DNA of 33,235 bases from Cloacibacillus sp. GTDB taxonomy: Bacteria; Synergistota; Synergistia; Synergistales; Synergistaceae. Positions within the stretch are counted from its first letter, which is position 1. Each line of letters opens with the position of its first letter. Shown piece by piece: positions 9,146-17,086 of this stretch. The translations under genes were made by a program, and so were the position numbers. Under the pieces are notes generated by a model. The model had not been told where the DNA came from and made no database searches. It was given only the letters and a program-made list of their open reading frames with translations. The stretch is taken from positions 1 to 33,235 of the forward strand of contig NZ_JAJBUX010000026.1 of the NCBI RefSeq assembly GCF_020860125.1, written 5' to 3'.

Positions 9146-10919
9146 GGGGGCACCCCTTCGCCTTCGTACGGCCCTGCCAGCCGCAGCCGTTACAGCCGCC
9201 GCGGCAGTCGCCGGTAGTCGCCGCCGCGAGTGCCTTTTCGCGTTCGCGCAGCAGAAAATCTTTCGTCACACCGCAGTCTATGTGGTCCCACGGCAGTTTA
9301 TCGTCCACTCCGCGCGCCGCTGTGTAACTAGCCGCGTCTATCCCCAGGTCGGCAAAGACCGCCGCCCAGAGGTCGAAGTTGAAGTATTCCGTCCAGCCGT
9401 CAAAGCGCGCTCCGCGCCGCCAGGCCTCCTCGACCGCCGCCGCGAGGCGGGAGTCGCCGCGCGCGAATACGCCCTCAAGAAAGGTCTGTTCCGGCTCGTG
9501 ATAGGAGAGGGAGACTTTTCTGTTTTTCAGCGAATTCTTAAGTCCGCGGCCGCGCTCACGCAGCTCGGCGATGGAGGCCTGCGCCTCCCACTGGAACGGC
9601 GTGTGCGCCTTCGGCACGAATCCCGCGATGGAGGCGTTGACGTCGCCGCGCCGCTTGTAGCGTTTGGCGATCGAGGCCGCGCGGCTGCATATATCCAGAA
9701 TGCCCGCGAGGTCCTCCGCCGTTTCGGTCGGCAGCCCCATCATAAAGTATAGTTTGACCCGGTCCCAGCCATGGGAGAAGGTCTCGTCCAGCGCCGCCTC
9801 GATCGCTTCGTCCGTGACGCCTTTGTTGATGACGTCGCGGAGGCGCTGCGTTCCCGCCTCGGGGGCGAAGGTGAGGCCGCCCTTCCTCATCGACTCCAGC
9901 CCCGCCGCAAGGTTCACGGAGAAGGTGTCGACGCGCAGGCTGGGCAGGGAGAGCTTTATCTGGTTGTCCGCAAGCATCGGGGCGAATTTTTCCATCGCCG
10001 CCGGCAGCCCGTTCCAGTCGCAGATGGCGAGGGACAAAAGCCCGACCTCCTCCCACCCCGTCGAGGCGAGCAGCCCCTTGACCTGTTCGCAGACGGATTC
10101 GGCGCTGCGCTCCCGCAGCGGGCGGTCGATGATCCCCGCCTGGCAGAAGCGGCAGCCGCGCGTACAGCCCTTAAATACCTGTACGGCGACCCGGTCGTGG
10201 ACGATGCCGGTATTCGGCACGATCATCGAGGTGTGGTAGAAGGCGCCGTCGAGGTCTTCGGCGATCCGCCGGCGGATCTTTCTGCTTCCGTCGTACAGCG
10301 CCGGCACATAGACCCCCTCAATGGCGGCCAGCGCCGCGAGCCTCTCGGCCCGTTTGGCGCCCTTGAGCCCGTGGAGGCATTTCAGCACCTCCGGTATGAG
10401 CACCTCGCCGTCCCCCACCATAAAGGCGTCGATAAAGGGGGCGACCGGCTCCGGCGCAAGCGCGCCGATGCCGCCGGCAAGGATGAGCGGATGCTCCTCC
10501 CCGCGCTCCGCGGAGCGGAACGGTATCCCTGCAAGATCAAGAATCGTTAAGATATTCGTGTATGAAAGCTCGTACTGCAGCGTGAAGCCCACGGCGTCAA
10601 AATCGGTGAGCGGACGTTTGCTCTCAAGCGCCCAGATAGGCGTGCCGGAATCCCGCATCGCCGCCTCCATATCCGGCCATGGCGTGTAGACGCGCTCCGC
10701 GTCGGCGTAGGGCAGCGATTTTGTCAGCGGGTAGAGTATCTGAAAACCGAGGTAGCTCATCCCCACCTCATAGAGGTCGGGAAAGGCGTAACAGATACGC
10801 ACAAGATCCTCCCCCTCTTTGACAGGGCCGCTTCCCCATTCGCCGCCGATATAACGGGACGGGCGCTTAACAGAGGAGAGCAGCCGGCGAAGCCGCCCCT
10901 CTTCAATAGCTCCTTGCAT
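9132..10919 (-). CDS. TIGR03960-type radical SAM protein
   Basis: This 595-residue radical SAM enzyme has an N-terminal Rossmann-like region (about 38-180, of the cobalamin-binding-like fold but without a clear DxHxxG motif), then the 4Fe-4S/SAM-binding C252xxxC256xxC259 in VFKGCTRGCRFCQAG and a TIM-barrel core with GGLTFAPEAGTQRLRD. The C-terminus has a further cysteine set, C572, C576, C579 and C590, spaced like a second CX3CX2C, which could hold an auxiliary cluster. The substrate is unknown. The ATG is preceded by AGGAGG at 7-base spacing and by a promoter (10940-10968), so this gene begins a transcription unit that continues through DUF2344, rng, smc, the methyltransferase, rsmI and metG. 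Confidence 0.9.
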   Translation of the reverse strand: MQGAIEEGRLRRLLSSVKRPSRYIGGEWGSGPVKEGEDLVRICYAFPDLYEVGMSYLGFQILYPLTKSLPYADAERVYTPWPDMEAAMRDSGTPIWALESKRPLTDFDAVGFTLQYELSYTNILTILDLAGIPFRSAERGEEHPLILAGGIGALAPEPVAPFIDAFMVGDGEVLIPEVLKCLHGLKGAKRAERLAALAAIEGVYVPALYDGSRKIRRRIAEDLDGAFYHTSMIVPNTGIVHDRVAVQVFKGCTRGCRFCQAGIIDRPLRERSAESVCEQVKGLLASTGWEEVGLLSLAICDWNGLPAAMEKFAPMLADNQIKLSLPSLRVDTFSVNLAAGLESMRKGGLTFAPEAGTQRLRDVINKGVTDEAIEAALDETFSHGWDRVKLYFMMGLPTETAEDLAGILDICSRAASIAKRYKRRGDVNASIAGFVPKAHTPFQWEAQASIAELRERGRGLKNSLKNRKVSLSYHEPEQTFLEGVFARGDSRLAAAVEEAWRRGARFDGWTEYFNFDLWAAVFADLGIDAASYTAARGVDDKLPWDHIDCGVTKDFLLREREKALAAATTGDCRGGCNGCGWQGRTKAKGCPHVEN

Positions 10920-10939
10920 ATAATTTCCTCCTAAAATCT

Positions 10940-10968
10940 TTTATACGAAATCCGCCCCCGTACGCCAA
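10940..10968 (-). promoter_or_regulatory. Sigma-70-type promoter for the radical SAM-DUF2344-rng-smc-metG unit
   Basis: Read on the minus strand, a -35 TTGGCG (10963-10968) is separated by exactly 17 bases from a -10 TATAAA (10940-10945). This gives 4/6 and 5/6 matches to the vegetative consensus. The expected start point is near 10933, about 14 bases before the ATG and just upstream of AGGAGG. The -35 lies within the rodA-end hairpin (its loop and one arm). Confidence 0.6.
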
Positions 10969-10991
10969 TAGGCCGCGTACGGTCCGGCGGA
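10951..10991 (-). terminator. Terminator-like hairpin after rodA
   Basis: An 8-bp perfect stem CCGTACGC/GCGTACGG (10958-10965 with 10975-10982, loop 9) is extended by an outer 6-bp stem TCCGCC/GGCGGA (10951-10956 with 10986-10991) across a small bulge. It lies 12 bases beyond the rodA stop. The following minus-strand bases (TTTCGTAT) give only a weak U-tract, so termination may be partial. Confidence 0.5.
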
Positions 10992-11002
10992 GCATACCCG
11001 GG

Positions 11003-12124
11003 TTAAAATCTATCTTTGCGCGCGACGATGTTCGCGCTCTGAACAAGGGCGAGCCCCAACGATATCACAAGCAGAGAGCTGCCTCCGTAACTGAAGAGCG
11101 GCAGCGGCAGCCCCGTCACCGGCGCAAGCCCCATGCTCATCGCCACGCTCTCCATGATCTGAAACCACAGCCACGCCGCGATTGCGGCGCACATCAGCTT
11201 CGCCTGTAAATCCTTCGTGTACTGCGAAACATTCAAAATGCGCCACAGCAGGACCGCGAAGAACAGCAGCACGACGGCGCATCCGATAAAGCCAAACTCC
11301 TCCGAGAAGACGCTGAAGATAAAGTCGGTGTGCGGCTCCGGCAGAAAGTGGAGCTTGCCCTGCGTGCCGTGCATGAAGCCCTTGCCGTAAAGGCCCCCCG
11401 AACCGACCGCGATGCGCGATTGTATAACATTATACCCCGAACCCTGCGGATCGATCGTCGGATCGAGGAAAACCAGCAGGCGCATTCTCTGATAGGGTTT
11501 CAAAACCATCCACCCAAGCGGCAGCATCGCCATCCCCACCCCCGCCATCGAAGCGAGGATCTTCACGGGCGTGCCCGCCGCGATGAATACGGCTATCAGC
11601 ATCACGGCATAGACCAGCGAGCTGCCCAGATCCGGCTGCAGCATTATCGGCACGATAGCGGCCCCCGCGACGAGCACGGCGGCGCCGATCCCGCGCCTGT
11701 TGTTGGGCGGCAGCGCCGAACAGAGCCTCGCAAGCGCGAGCGCGAATATCACCTTGCCGAGCTCCGAGGGCTGAAAACGGAAGAATCCGAAGTTGAACCA
11801 CCGCTGCGACCCCTTCGCGGTATGCCCCACGACAAGCAGCGCCACAAAAATTATGACGATGCAGACGAAGAGAGGACCGGCGTATTTAAGAAAATTCCTG
11901 TAGTCCGCTTTGAGTACCGCCAGATAGACGACCGCGCTCATCGCGCCCCAGACCATCTGTCTTATTACGAAGCCAGAAACGGAGGCGTCGCCCTTAGCGA
12001 ACGAGGCGCTCGCACTGTAGATCGCGGCGAGGCCGAAGCAGAAGAGGACGAGAGTGACAATGATCATTACCCAATCTGTGTATGACCGGATGTCGCTCCA
12101 ACTCGTGGAAAATTTTTCAGCCAT
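11003..12124 (-). CDS. rodA: Rod shape-determining SEDS peptidoglycan glycosyltransferase RodA
   Basis: This polytopic inner-membrane SEDS protein of about 373 residues polymerises glycan strands during cell elongation together with PBP2. Visible family landmarks are YSASASF in the first helix, QRWFNFGFFRFQPSELGK, the extracytoplasmic loop SRIAVGSGGLYGKGF and LPEPHTDFIFSVFSEEFGF, and the C-terminal PLPLFSYGGSSL. About ten hydrophobic segments are evident. The start shown is ATG at 12124; an in-frame TTG at 12139 adds five residues, and neither has a convincing ribosome site. It is the last gene of the shape/Min block, separated from its usual partner mrdA by minCDE, and is followed by a terminator-like hairpin. 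Confidence 0.94.
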   Translation of the reverse strand: MAEKFSTSWSDIRSYTDWVMIIVTLVLFCFGLAAIYSASASFAKGDASVSGFVIRQMVWGAMSAVVYLAVLKADYRNFLKYAGPLFVCIVIIFVALLVVGHTAKGSQRWFNFGFFRFQPSELGKVIFALALARLCSALPPNNRRGIGAAVLVAGAAIVPIMLQPDLGSSLVYAVMLIAVFIAAGTPVKILASMAGVGMAMLPLGWMVLKPYQRMRLLVFLDPTIDPQGSGYNVIQSRIAVGSGGLYGKGFMHGTQGKLHFLPEPHTDFIFSVFSEEFGFIGCAVVLLFFAVLLWRILNVSQYTKDLQAKLMCAAIAAWLWFQIMESVAMSMGLAPVTGLPLPLFSYGGSSLLVISLGLALVQSANIVARKDRF

Positions 12125-12157
12125 CGTTATATGCGCCAAGCTTGACGGCGAAGAGCA

Positions 12158-12457
12158 TTACCTTTCCGTCTCCCCCGTCCTCTTTCTGCCCCTGACTGGC
12201 CGCTGCATGTTTTTCAGCGGAATACTCGCCAGCAGCGCCACCGAGCGGTCTTCTCTGTTAAGGTCGAGCTCGATCCCGTTTTCGTCGATATCAAGATACT
12301 TTTTGATCGTATTTATAAGGTCTGCGCGCAGCGCCGTGAGTATCTCCGGCGAGATATCGTTCCTGTCATGTATAAGCACCAGCTGTAGCCGCTCTTTCGC
12401 CACCGAGCTGCTCTTCTGCGAGCCGAAAAGGCTGCTGATACAATCAAATATTCTCAT
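12158..12457 (-). CDS. minE: Cell division topological specificity factor MinE
   Basis: This 99-residue protein stimulates MinD ATPase and drives MinCD away from midcell, so that the division ring is placed centrally. The N-terminus MRIFD resembles the membrane-targeting helix of MinE. The segment RLQLVLIHDRNDISPE (roughly residues 24-39) is the anti-MinCD/MinD-contact region, and the remainder is the topological specificity domain ending in a basic tail. ATG at 12457 is preferred because AGGTG sits six bases upstream, across the minD stop; a GTG at 12466 is the alternative. minD lies immediately upstream. MinE, together with the outer-membrane-type gene set, fits a diderm rod. Confidence 0.93.
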   Translation of the reverse strand: MRIFDCISSLFGSQKSSSVAKERLQLVLIHDRNDISPEILTALRADLINTIKKYLDIDENGIELDLNREDRSVALLASIPLKNMQRPVRGRKRTGETER

Positions 12458-12466
12458 ACCGATCAC

Positions 12467-13267
12467 CTAACCCTTGGAAAACAGTTTGCGCAGCGAGGCG
12501 AATATTCCGCCCTCTTCCTTCGAAAGGTCCATAAAGGGGACCTCTTCGCCGCATAACCGCTTAGAGATATTTTTATAGGCTTCGCCCGCCTTTGTGCCGC
12601 CGGAAAAGATGAGCGGCTCGCCGCGGTTGGCCGAAATGACAATCGATTCGTCGTCTGGGATCATACCCACAAGATCCACGGCGAGGATGTCAAGCACATC
12701 CTGAACGCTCAGCATATCGCCGCGTTTGACCATGTCAGGACGGATACGGTTTACGATCAGCTGGATAGGAGCCTTGTCCATCGACTCAAGCAGGCCGATG
12801 ATGCGGTCCGCGTCGCGCACCGCCGAGACCTCCGGCGTCGTGACGACGAGCGCCTCGGTGGCCCCGGCCGCCGCGTTGCGGAACCCCGACTCGATACCGG
12901 CGGGGCTGTCGATGAGTATAAAGTCGAAATCCGGGCTCAGGTCGCCGCAGAGCTTTTCCATCTGCTCAGCCGACACGGCGTCCTTCGTCTTCGACTGCGC
13001 CGTCGGTATCATATAGAGGTTTTCCAGCCGCTTGTCACGTATAAGCGCCTGGTTGAGCCGGCAGTTACCCTCGATAACATCTATGAGCGTATAGACGATG
13101 CGGTTTTCAAGGCCCATGATAACGTCAAGATTTCTCAGTCCGACGTCCCCGTCGATGGCCACAACCCTGTACCCCTCGGAAGCGAGAGCCGCCGCTAAAT
13201 TTGCCGTGGTCGTCGTCTTTCCGACGCCGCCCTTACCCGAAGTAATTACGATTATTCTGCACCCCAA
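12467..13267 (-). CDS. minD: Septum site-determining ATPase MinD
   Basis: This 266-residue ParA/MinD-family ATPase binds membrane as an ATP dimer and recruits MinC or MinE. The deviant Walker A is SGKGGVGKTT at about residues 10-19 with the signature Lys. Further marks are DGDVGLRNLD, DSPAGIESG (Walker B region) and a C-terminal amphipathic membrane-targeting helix (IFASLRKLFSKG). The longest open frame reaches 13453 but would add 62 non-homologous residues overlapping minC. TTG at 13267 has AAAGGAGG eight bases upstream, lies 14 bases after the minC stop, and gives the normal N-terminus and length, so I use it. An in-frame ATG at 13297 is a less likely start. Confidence 0.95.
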   Translation of the reverse strand: MGCRIIVITSGKGGVGKTTTTANLAAALASEGYRVVAIDGDVGLRNLDVIMGLENRIVYTLIDVIEGNCRLNQALIRDKRLENLYMIPTAQSKTKDAVSAEQMEKLCGDLSPDFDFILIDSPAGIESGFRNAAAGATEALVVTTPEVSAVRDADRIIGLLESMDKAPIQLIVNRIRPDMVKRGDMLSVQDVLDILAVDLVGMIPDDESIVISANRGEPLIFSGGTKAGEAYKNISKRLCGEEVPFMDLSKEEGGIFASLRKLFSKG

Positions 13268-13281
13268 AACTGCATCCTCCT

Positions 13282-13968
13282 TTATAGTACCGGCCATGGA
13301 GCCACCAGTACCTCGTTTTCTAATATCCTGATCGTGACGGGTTTGCCCCAGAAGGGGGAATCCCTGTCGATAATACCTACCTTCGTGCCGATGCGCACCT
13401 GTCCGGCCTCCAGCGAGCGGGTGACCACCGTCATCTCGTCGCTGCCGCCGCATCCTGCGTGCACAAGGCCGTTGAGGCGTCCTATCACCGTGACGTTGCC
13501 CTTCGCGGTGACCTCCGCCCCCTGGTTGACGTTGCCGATTATCACCACATCCCCGGCATGGCCGATGTTCTGACCGCCGCGAAGCGTACCAAAATAGACA
13601 AAGCCCGGATAGATGCCGTCGCCGGCCTCCTCCCGCCGCGCCTCTTTTTTCTCCGGCCGCTCGGCCATATATTCGCCAGCCGAAGTCCGAAACCCCATCC
13701 TTTCGAGATACTCCCTGGACTGCGGGTCGGAAACCGACCAGAGAGAGACGGTACAGCCGCTCGGTTCAATAAAAGTTTTCCAAATCTTCAGCAGCAGCGC
13801 CGGAGAAAAACGGCGCGTCTGAAGATCTATCTCTATTTCGCTGCCTGCGAGCAGATGGCTCCCCGTGGAAAGCAGCGAACTAAAGCCCTCGAATACCTGA
13901 CGCTCGCTCATATCGGCGGGAACGACACATTTGAGAAACCCCGCCTGTCTGCCCTTTAACTGAATCAT
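13282..13968 (-). CDS. minC: Septum site-determining protein MinC
   Basis: This 228-residue MinC inhibits FtsZ assembly away from midcell. The N-terminal domain (1 to about 105) is divergent. The C-terminal domain (about 118-228) shows the right-handed beta-helix repeats (FGTLRGGQNIGHAGDVVIIG, then NVNQGAEVTAKGNVTVIGRL) that mediate dimerisation and MinD binding. It opens the minC-minD-minE run. The 63-base gap from mrdA (13969-14031) is AT-rich and could hold a promoter, but I see no hexamer pair good enough to call. GGGGTG lies just before the ATG. Confidence 0.92.
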   Translation of the reverse strand: MIQLKGRQAGFLKCVVPADMSERQVFEGFSSLLSTGSHLLAGSEIEIDLQTRRFSPALLLKIWKTFIEPSGCTVSLWSVSDPQSREYLERMGFRTSAGEYMAERPEKKEARREEAGDGIYPGFVYFGTLRGGQNIGHAGDVVIIGNVNQGAEVTAKGNVTVIGRLNGLVHAGCGGSDEMTVVTRSLEAGQVRIGTKVGIIDRDSPFWGKPVTIRILENEVLVAPWPVL

Positions 13969-14031
13969 CTTCCAGCACCCCTAATAAACAAACTAAGTTC
14001 GATAAAGAAAATCATAAATCTCATATCTCCC

Positions 14032-15828
14032 TTATGTTCCCGTCTGCGCAGCCGGCGTATTTGTCTCTTCCGCCGGTTTGGGTTCGGTATATTTTTTGCC
14101 GTTTATGAGAAAATTGAGCATCTTCCCTACGATAGGGCCGGTGACCGCGGCACCGCCCTTACCGGCCTCCGCGATCGCGACGACCGCGTATTTTGGATTA
14201 TCCGCGGGAGCATATCCAACAAACCAGGCGTGGTCGTCGCCGTGCGAATTCTGCGCCGTGCCGGTCTTTCCCGCCACCTTGACCCCGAATGAGCTGGCCC
14301 GCCTTCCCGTACCGCTCCTTGTAACCTCCTGTATACCCGACTGTATCAATTTTAACACTTCGGGTGATATATCCAGAGGAACGCTCTCAACCGCTGACGC
14401 GGTGTTGAGCCGGGGCTTTAAAAGTTTACCACCATTTGCCAGCGCCGCGTAGGCCCTTAATACCTGAAGCGGCGTCATCAGCACATATCCCTGCCCGATA
14501 GAATAATTTACGGTATCGCCGCCGTACCAGTTTTCTTTGATTCGCTTCTTCTTCCACTCCGGTCCCGCGAGCGTACCCGAGACTTCGCCCGTGAGATCGA
14601 TCCCCGTCTTCTGCCCAACGCCGAACTTCGCGGCCGTCTTTATCAGCCGGTCGATCCCCATCTGGTTCGAGAGCTGGTAAAAATAGACGTCGCAGGAATC
14701 GCGCAGGGCGTCTATTATATTTTCACGTCCGTGGCCGCTGTGCTTCCAGCAGCGAAAGCGCTGGTTGCCAAGCTCAAAATAGCCGGGACAGTTGACCGTC
14801 GTGTTTTTATTCGCCACCCTGCTCTCGAGTATCGCCGAGCCGGTAACGATCTTAAAGGTCGAGGCCGGCGGGTAGGCGCCGGAGATCGCGCGGTTCATCA
14901 TCGGCCTCTCATTGTGGTCCGTGAGCGCGGCCCACTCGCTGTTCGTAATGCCCCAGGTGAGAGGGTTGGGATCGTAGGAGGGCGAGGAATAGAGGCAGCG
15001 TACGCCGCCGTCGTTAATATCCATCGCAATTATTGTGCCGCGGAATTTACCGATCAGCTCCGACGCGTAGCGCTGGGCGGCAAGGTCGATCGTCAGCGTC
15101 ATATCGCCGCCCTTCGCCGACTTCACGTAACTGATGTTGCGCAGCTTCCTGCCGCGCGAATCGACCTCGATCACCTCTTCGCCGGCGGCTCCGCGCAGGG
15201 TGTCCTCGTACTGCCCTTCGATTCCGTTTTTGCCGATCATATCTCCGCCGCGATAGACCTCGGCATCCTTTGTCTCAAGCTCATCCTTCGTTATCTCCGC
15301 CACGTAGCCGATGACGTGCGCGGCATACTGCGCCGCGGGGTAGGTGCGCCGCCATACGGGGGTCAGAAAGAGGACCTTTTTAAAATCTTTGTCCATTATC
15401 ATCTCCGCGACCTGCGCGAAGGTGAGGTTCGTCGCAACGGTTATCGCGCGGTAAGGGGCGGAATATTGCTTAGCCACAAGCTCTTTGAACTTATCCTCCG
15501 TCATTGGAATGCCGTTGCGCACCAGAAGAGCCGTCACGGATTTTACATTTTCCTCCCTCTGGAGGTCGATGGGATAGCCGTTGATGTTGAATGTACGGAC
15601 GTTGACCGCGAGCGGCGCGCCGTTTATATCAACGATGCTGCCGCGCGGCGGGAGGATGCGCAGAATACGCAGCCGGTTCTGCGAGGCAAGTTTGACATAG
15701 GTGTCGCCCTGCACGACCTGAAAGAAAAAGAGCCCCGTAACGAGCAGCATGAAAGAGACGAATACCGCCGCCTGCAGGAAGCGCATGCGGCGCATAATAT
15801 CAAACTTTGAATACTGCGTACTAACCAT
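14032..15828 (-). CDS. mrdA: Penicillin-binding protein 2 (peptidoglycan D,D-transpeptidase MrdA)
   Basis: This 598-residue class B PBP cross-links peptidoglycan during cell elongation as the partner of RodA. One N-terminal membrane anchor lies at about 16-38. A dimerisation/pedestal region follows, including LPPRGSIVDINGAPLA at about 59-74. The transpeptidase motifs are complete: S323xxK326 in PPASTFK with the nucleophile Ser, S378CD380, and K521TG523 in GKTGTAQ. The C-terminus ends in a Pro/Thr/Ala-rich tail. Its first bases overlap the end of mreD by 8, so mreBCD and mrdA are one unit. minC, not rodA, follows it. Confidence 0.96.
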   Translation of the reverse strand: MVSTQYSKFDIMRRMRFLQAAVFVSFMLLVTGLFFFQVVQGDTYVKLASQNRLRILRILPPRGSIVDINGAPLAVNVRTFNINGYPIDLQREENVKSVTALLVRNGIPMTEDKFKELVAKQYSAPYRAITVATNLTFAQVAEMIMDKDFKKVLFLTPVWRRTYPAAQYAAHVIGYVAEITKDELETKDAEVYRGGDMIGKNGIEGQYEDTLRGAAGEEVIEVDSRGRKLRNISYVKSAKGGDMTLTIDLAAQRYASELIGKFRGTIIAMDINDGGVRCLYSSPSYDPNPLTWGITNSEWAALTDHNERPMMNRAISGAYPPASTFKIVTGSAILESRVANKNTTVNCPGYFELGNQRFRCWKHSGHGRENIIDALRDSCDVYFYQLSNQMGIDRLIKTAAKFGVGQKTGIDLTGEVSGTLAGPEWKKKRIKENWYGGDTVNYSIGQGYVLMTPLQVLRAYAALANGGKLLKPRLNTASAVESVPLDISPEVLKLIQSGIQEVTRSGTGRRASSFGVKVAGKTGTAQNSHGDDHAWFVGYAPADNPKYAVVAIAEAGKGGAAVTGPIVGKMLNFLINGKKYTEPKPAEETNTPAAQTGT

Positions 15829-16288
15829 TCCGTGCTGATACCTTCCAGAAGAGCCACGAGAAGAATACGATCACCGGGACGGCTATCAGCTGCTGAACGA
15901 TAAACTGCCGCATCACCGTCTGGCTGGGAATGGTCCAGAAGAAAAAGTGTATCCCCGCATACAACAGCTCACAGCCCGCCAGCATCATCGTAAAGGTTCC
16001 CAGCGTTCGCCCCTGTACCGGCGTCTTCTGCCAGAGGAAACAGGCGAGACCGATAACGCCGCCGCCGATCGCCGCCGTGAGCCCCGGCAGGTTTGTCCAG
16101 CGCAGGTCCCAGAGCAGACCGCCGATAAAGGCGGCCCAAACGAGTTTCGTCTGCCACTCTTTCGAGGTATCCGGCAGTAGCGCCATAAACAGCGCCGTCA
16201 GCAGGAAAATGTCGGGCACCATACATATGCCCATCAGCAGCAGCTGCACGAAGTCCTGCAAAAGCCAGACGACCAGAAGCAGCGTCAT
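15821..16288 (-). CDS. mreD: Rod shape-determining membrane protein MreD
   Basis: This 155-residue, very hydrophobic protein has about five predicted membrane helices and belongs to the poorly conserved MreD family, part of the elongation complex with MreB, MreC, RodA and PBP2. Identification rests on size, hydropathy and position between mreC and mrdA; the segment AAFIGGLLWDLRWTNLPGL resembles the MreD helix-loop that follows the first three helices. Its ATG overlaps the mreC stop (ATGA) and its stop lies inside mrdA, both indicating translational coupling. Confidence 0.87.
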   Translation of the reverse strand: MTLLLVVWLLQDFVQLLLMGICMVPDIFLLTALFMALLPDTSKEWQTKLVWAAFIGGLLWDLRWTNLPGLTAAIGGGVIGLACFLWQKTPVQGRTLGTFTMMLAGCELLYAGIHFFFWTIPSQTVMRQFIVQQLIAVPVIVFFSWLFWKVSARNG

Positions 16289-17070
16289 TTCGGCGCCCCC
16301 CTGCCGGTAAAGACCTCCACATTATAGAGCTGTGTCAGGTGAGCGCCGGCACTGAGGCTCATCTCCGTGTAGCCCTCTCTGTTTTCGTCTATGTCGATTA
16401 TCGTACCGATCGGCAGCCCCGGCGGTATAAGGTCGCTCATAAGCGAAGTCGATATCGTCATGCCCTGTTTGAGTTTACGCTCTTCCGGTATATAAAGCAG
16501 CTTGAGATGGCCGAAGTCGTCTCCGTTGACCACTCCGAGGTCGCGGGTCTGGTCCACCGCCGCCGCAAGCAGGAACGACGAGGAGGTGATGAGCTCGACC
16601 CAGGCAAAGTCACTGCCGACCCTGGTGACACGGCCGACGAGGTAACCTTCCGAGGTGACGGCGGCCTTTTCCACGACGCCGTCACGCGAGCCCTTGTCAA
16701 TGCGGAACTCCTGCCACCAATCCTGCGGATAGCGCAGCGTGACGAGGGCGCGGATATAGGATTCCTTTGGCACAGGTTCCTTTATCGCCGCCCGTTGGAG
16801 CGCCTCCGTAAGAGCCTGATTCTTAAGCTCCAGCCGCTCCACGCGTTCATTGAGGCTCGCGCGCTCAAGCACCCAGTTGCTGCTGAGCTGTACAAGGTTG
16901 CGCACATAGAGCACCGGCTTTTCCGGATATGTGAGCGCGGCGTTCACCCACTCGACGGCGCTGTATTTCGCGGCAGGCACCGCGGTCATAAAAAGCAGGA
17001 TCCCCACCCCGGCAAGTACGGAGACGACTCCGCTGAGCCAGGGGCGGCTTTCTCTGCCAAGAAGCGGCAT
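16285..17070 (-). CDS. mreC: Rod shape-determining protein MreC
   Basis: This 261-residue protein has a single N-terminal membrane helix (about 14-32), a periplasmic coiled coil (about 68-100, ERASLNERVERLELKNQALT) and the beta-barrel MreC core, with the family-typical DKGSRDGV, AAVTSEGYLVGRV and LPIGTI segments. MreC links cytoplasmic MreB to periplasmic PBP2 and MreD. It starts 16 bases after mreB, with a G-rich ribosome site (AAGGGGCGGG), and overlaps mreD by 4 bases. Length and domain order are normal for the family. Confidence 0.94.
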   Translation of the reverse strand: MPLLGRESRPWLSGVVSVLAGVGILLFMTAVPAAKYSAVEWVNAALTYPEKPVLYVRNLVQLSSNWVLERASLNERVERLELKNQALTEALQRAAIKEPVPKESYIRALVTLRYPQDWWQEFRIDKGSRDGVVEKAAVTSEGYLVGRVTRVGSDFAWVELITSSSFLLAAAVDQTRDLGVVNGDDFGHLKLLYIPEERKLKQGMTISTSLMSDLIPPGLPIGTIIDIDENREGYTEMSLSAGAHLTQLYNVEVFTGRGAPK

Positions 17071-17086
17071 CTATTGATCCCGCCCC

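Noticed and set aside
9771..10550. Open frame of 259 codons on the plus strand opposite the radical SAM gene
   Set aside because: Antisense shadow of a gene with clear catalytic motifs; no ribosome site or promoter.
13268..13453. N-terminal extension of MinD overlapping minC
   Set aside because: The residues are an out-of-frame reading of minC; the TTG with AAAGGAGG gives standard length.
14731..15810. Open frame of 359 codons on the plus strand
   Set aside because: It lies wholly opposite mrdA, whose protein has all transpeptidase motifs; the antisense frame is Arg/His/Asp-rich without family motifs and is a product of high GC codon use.
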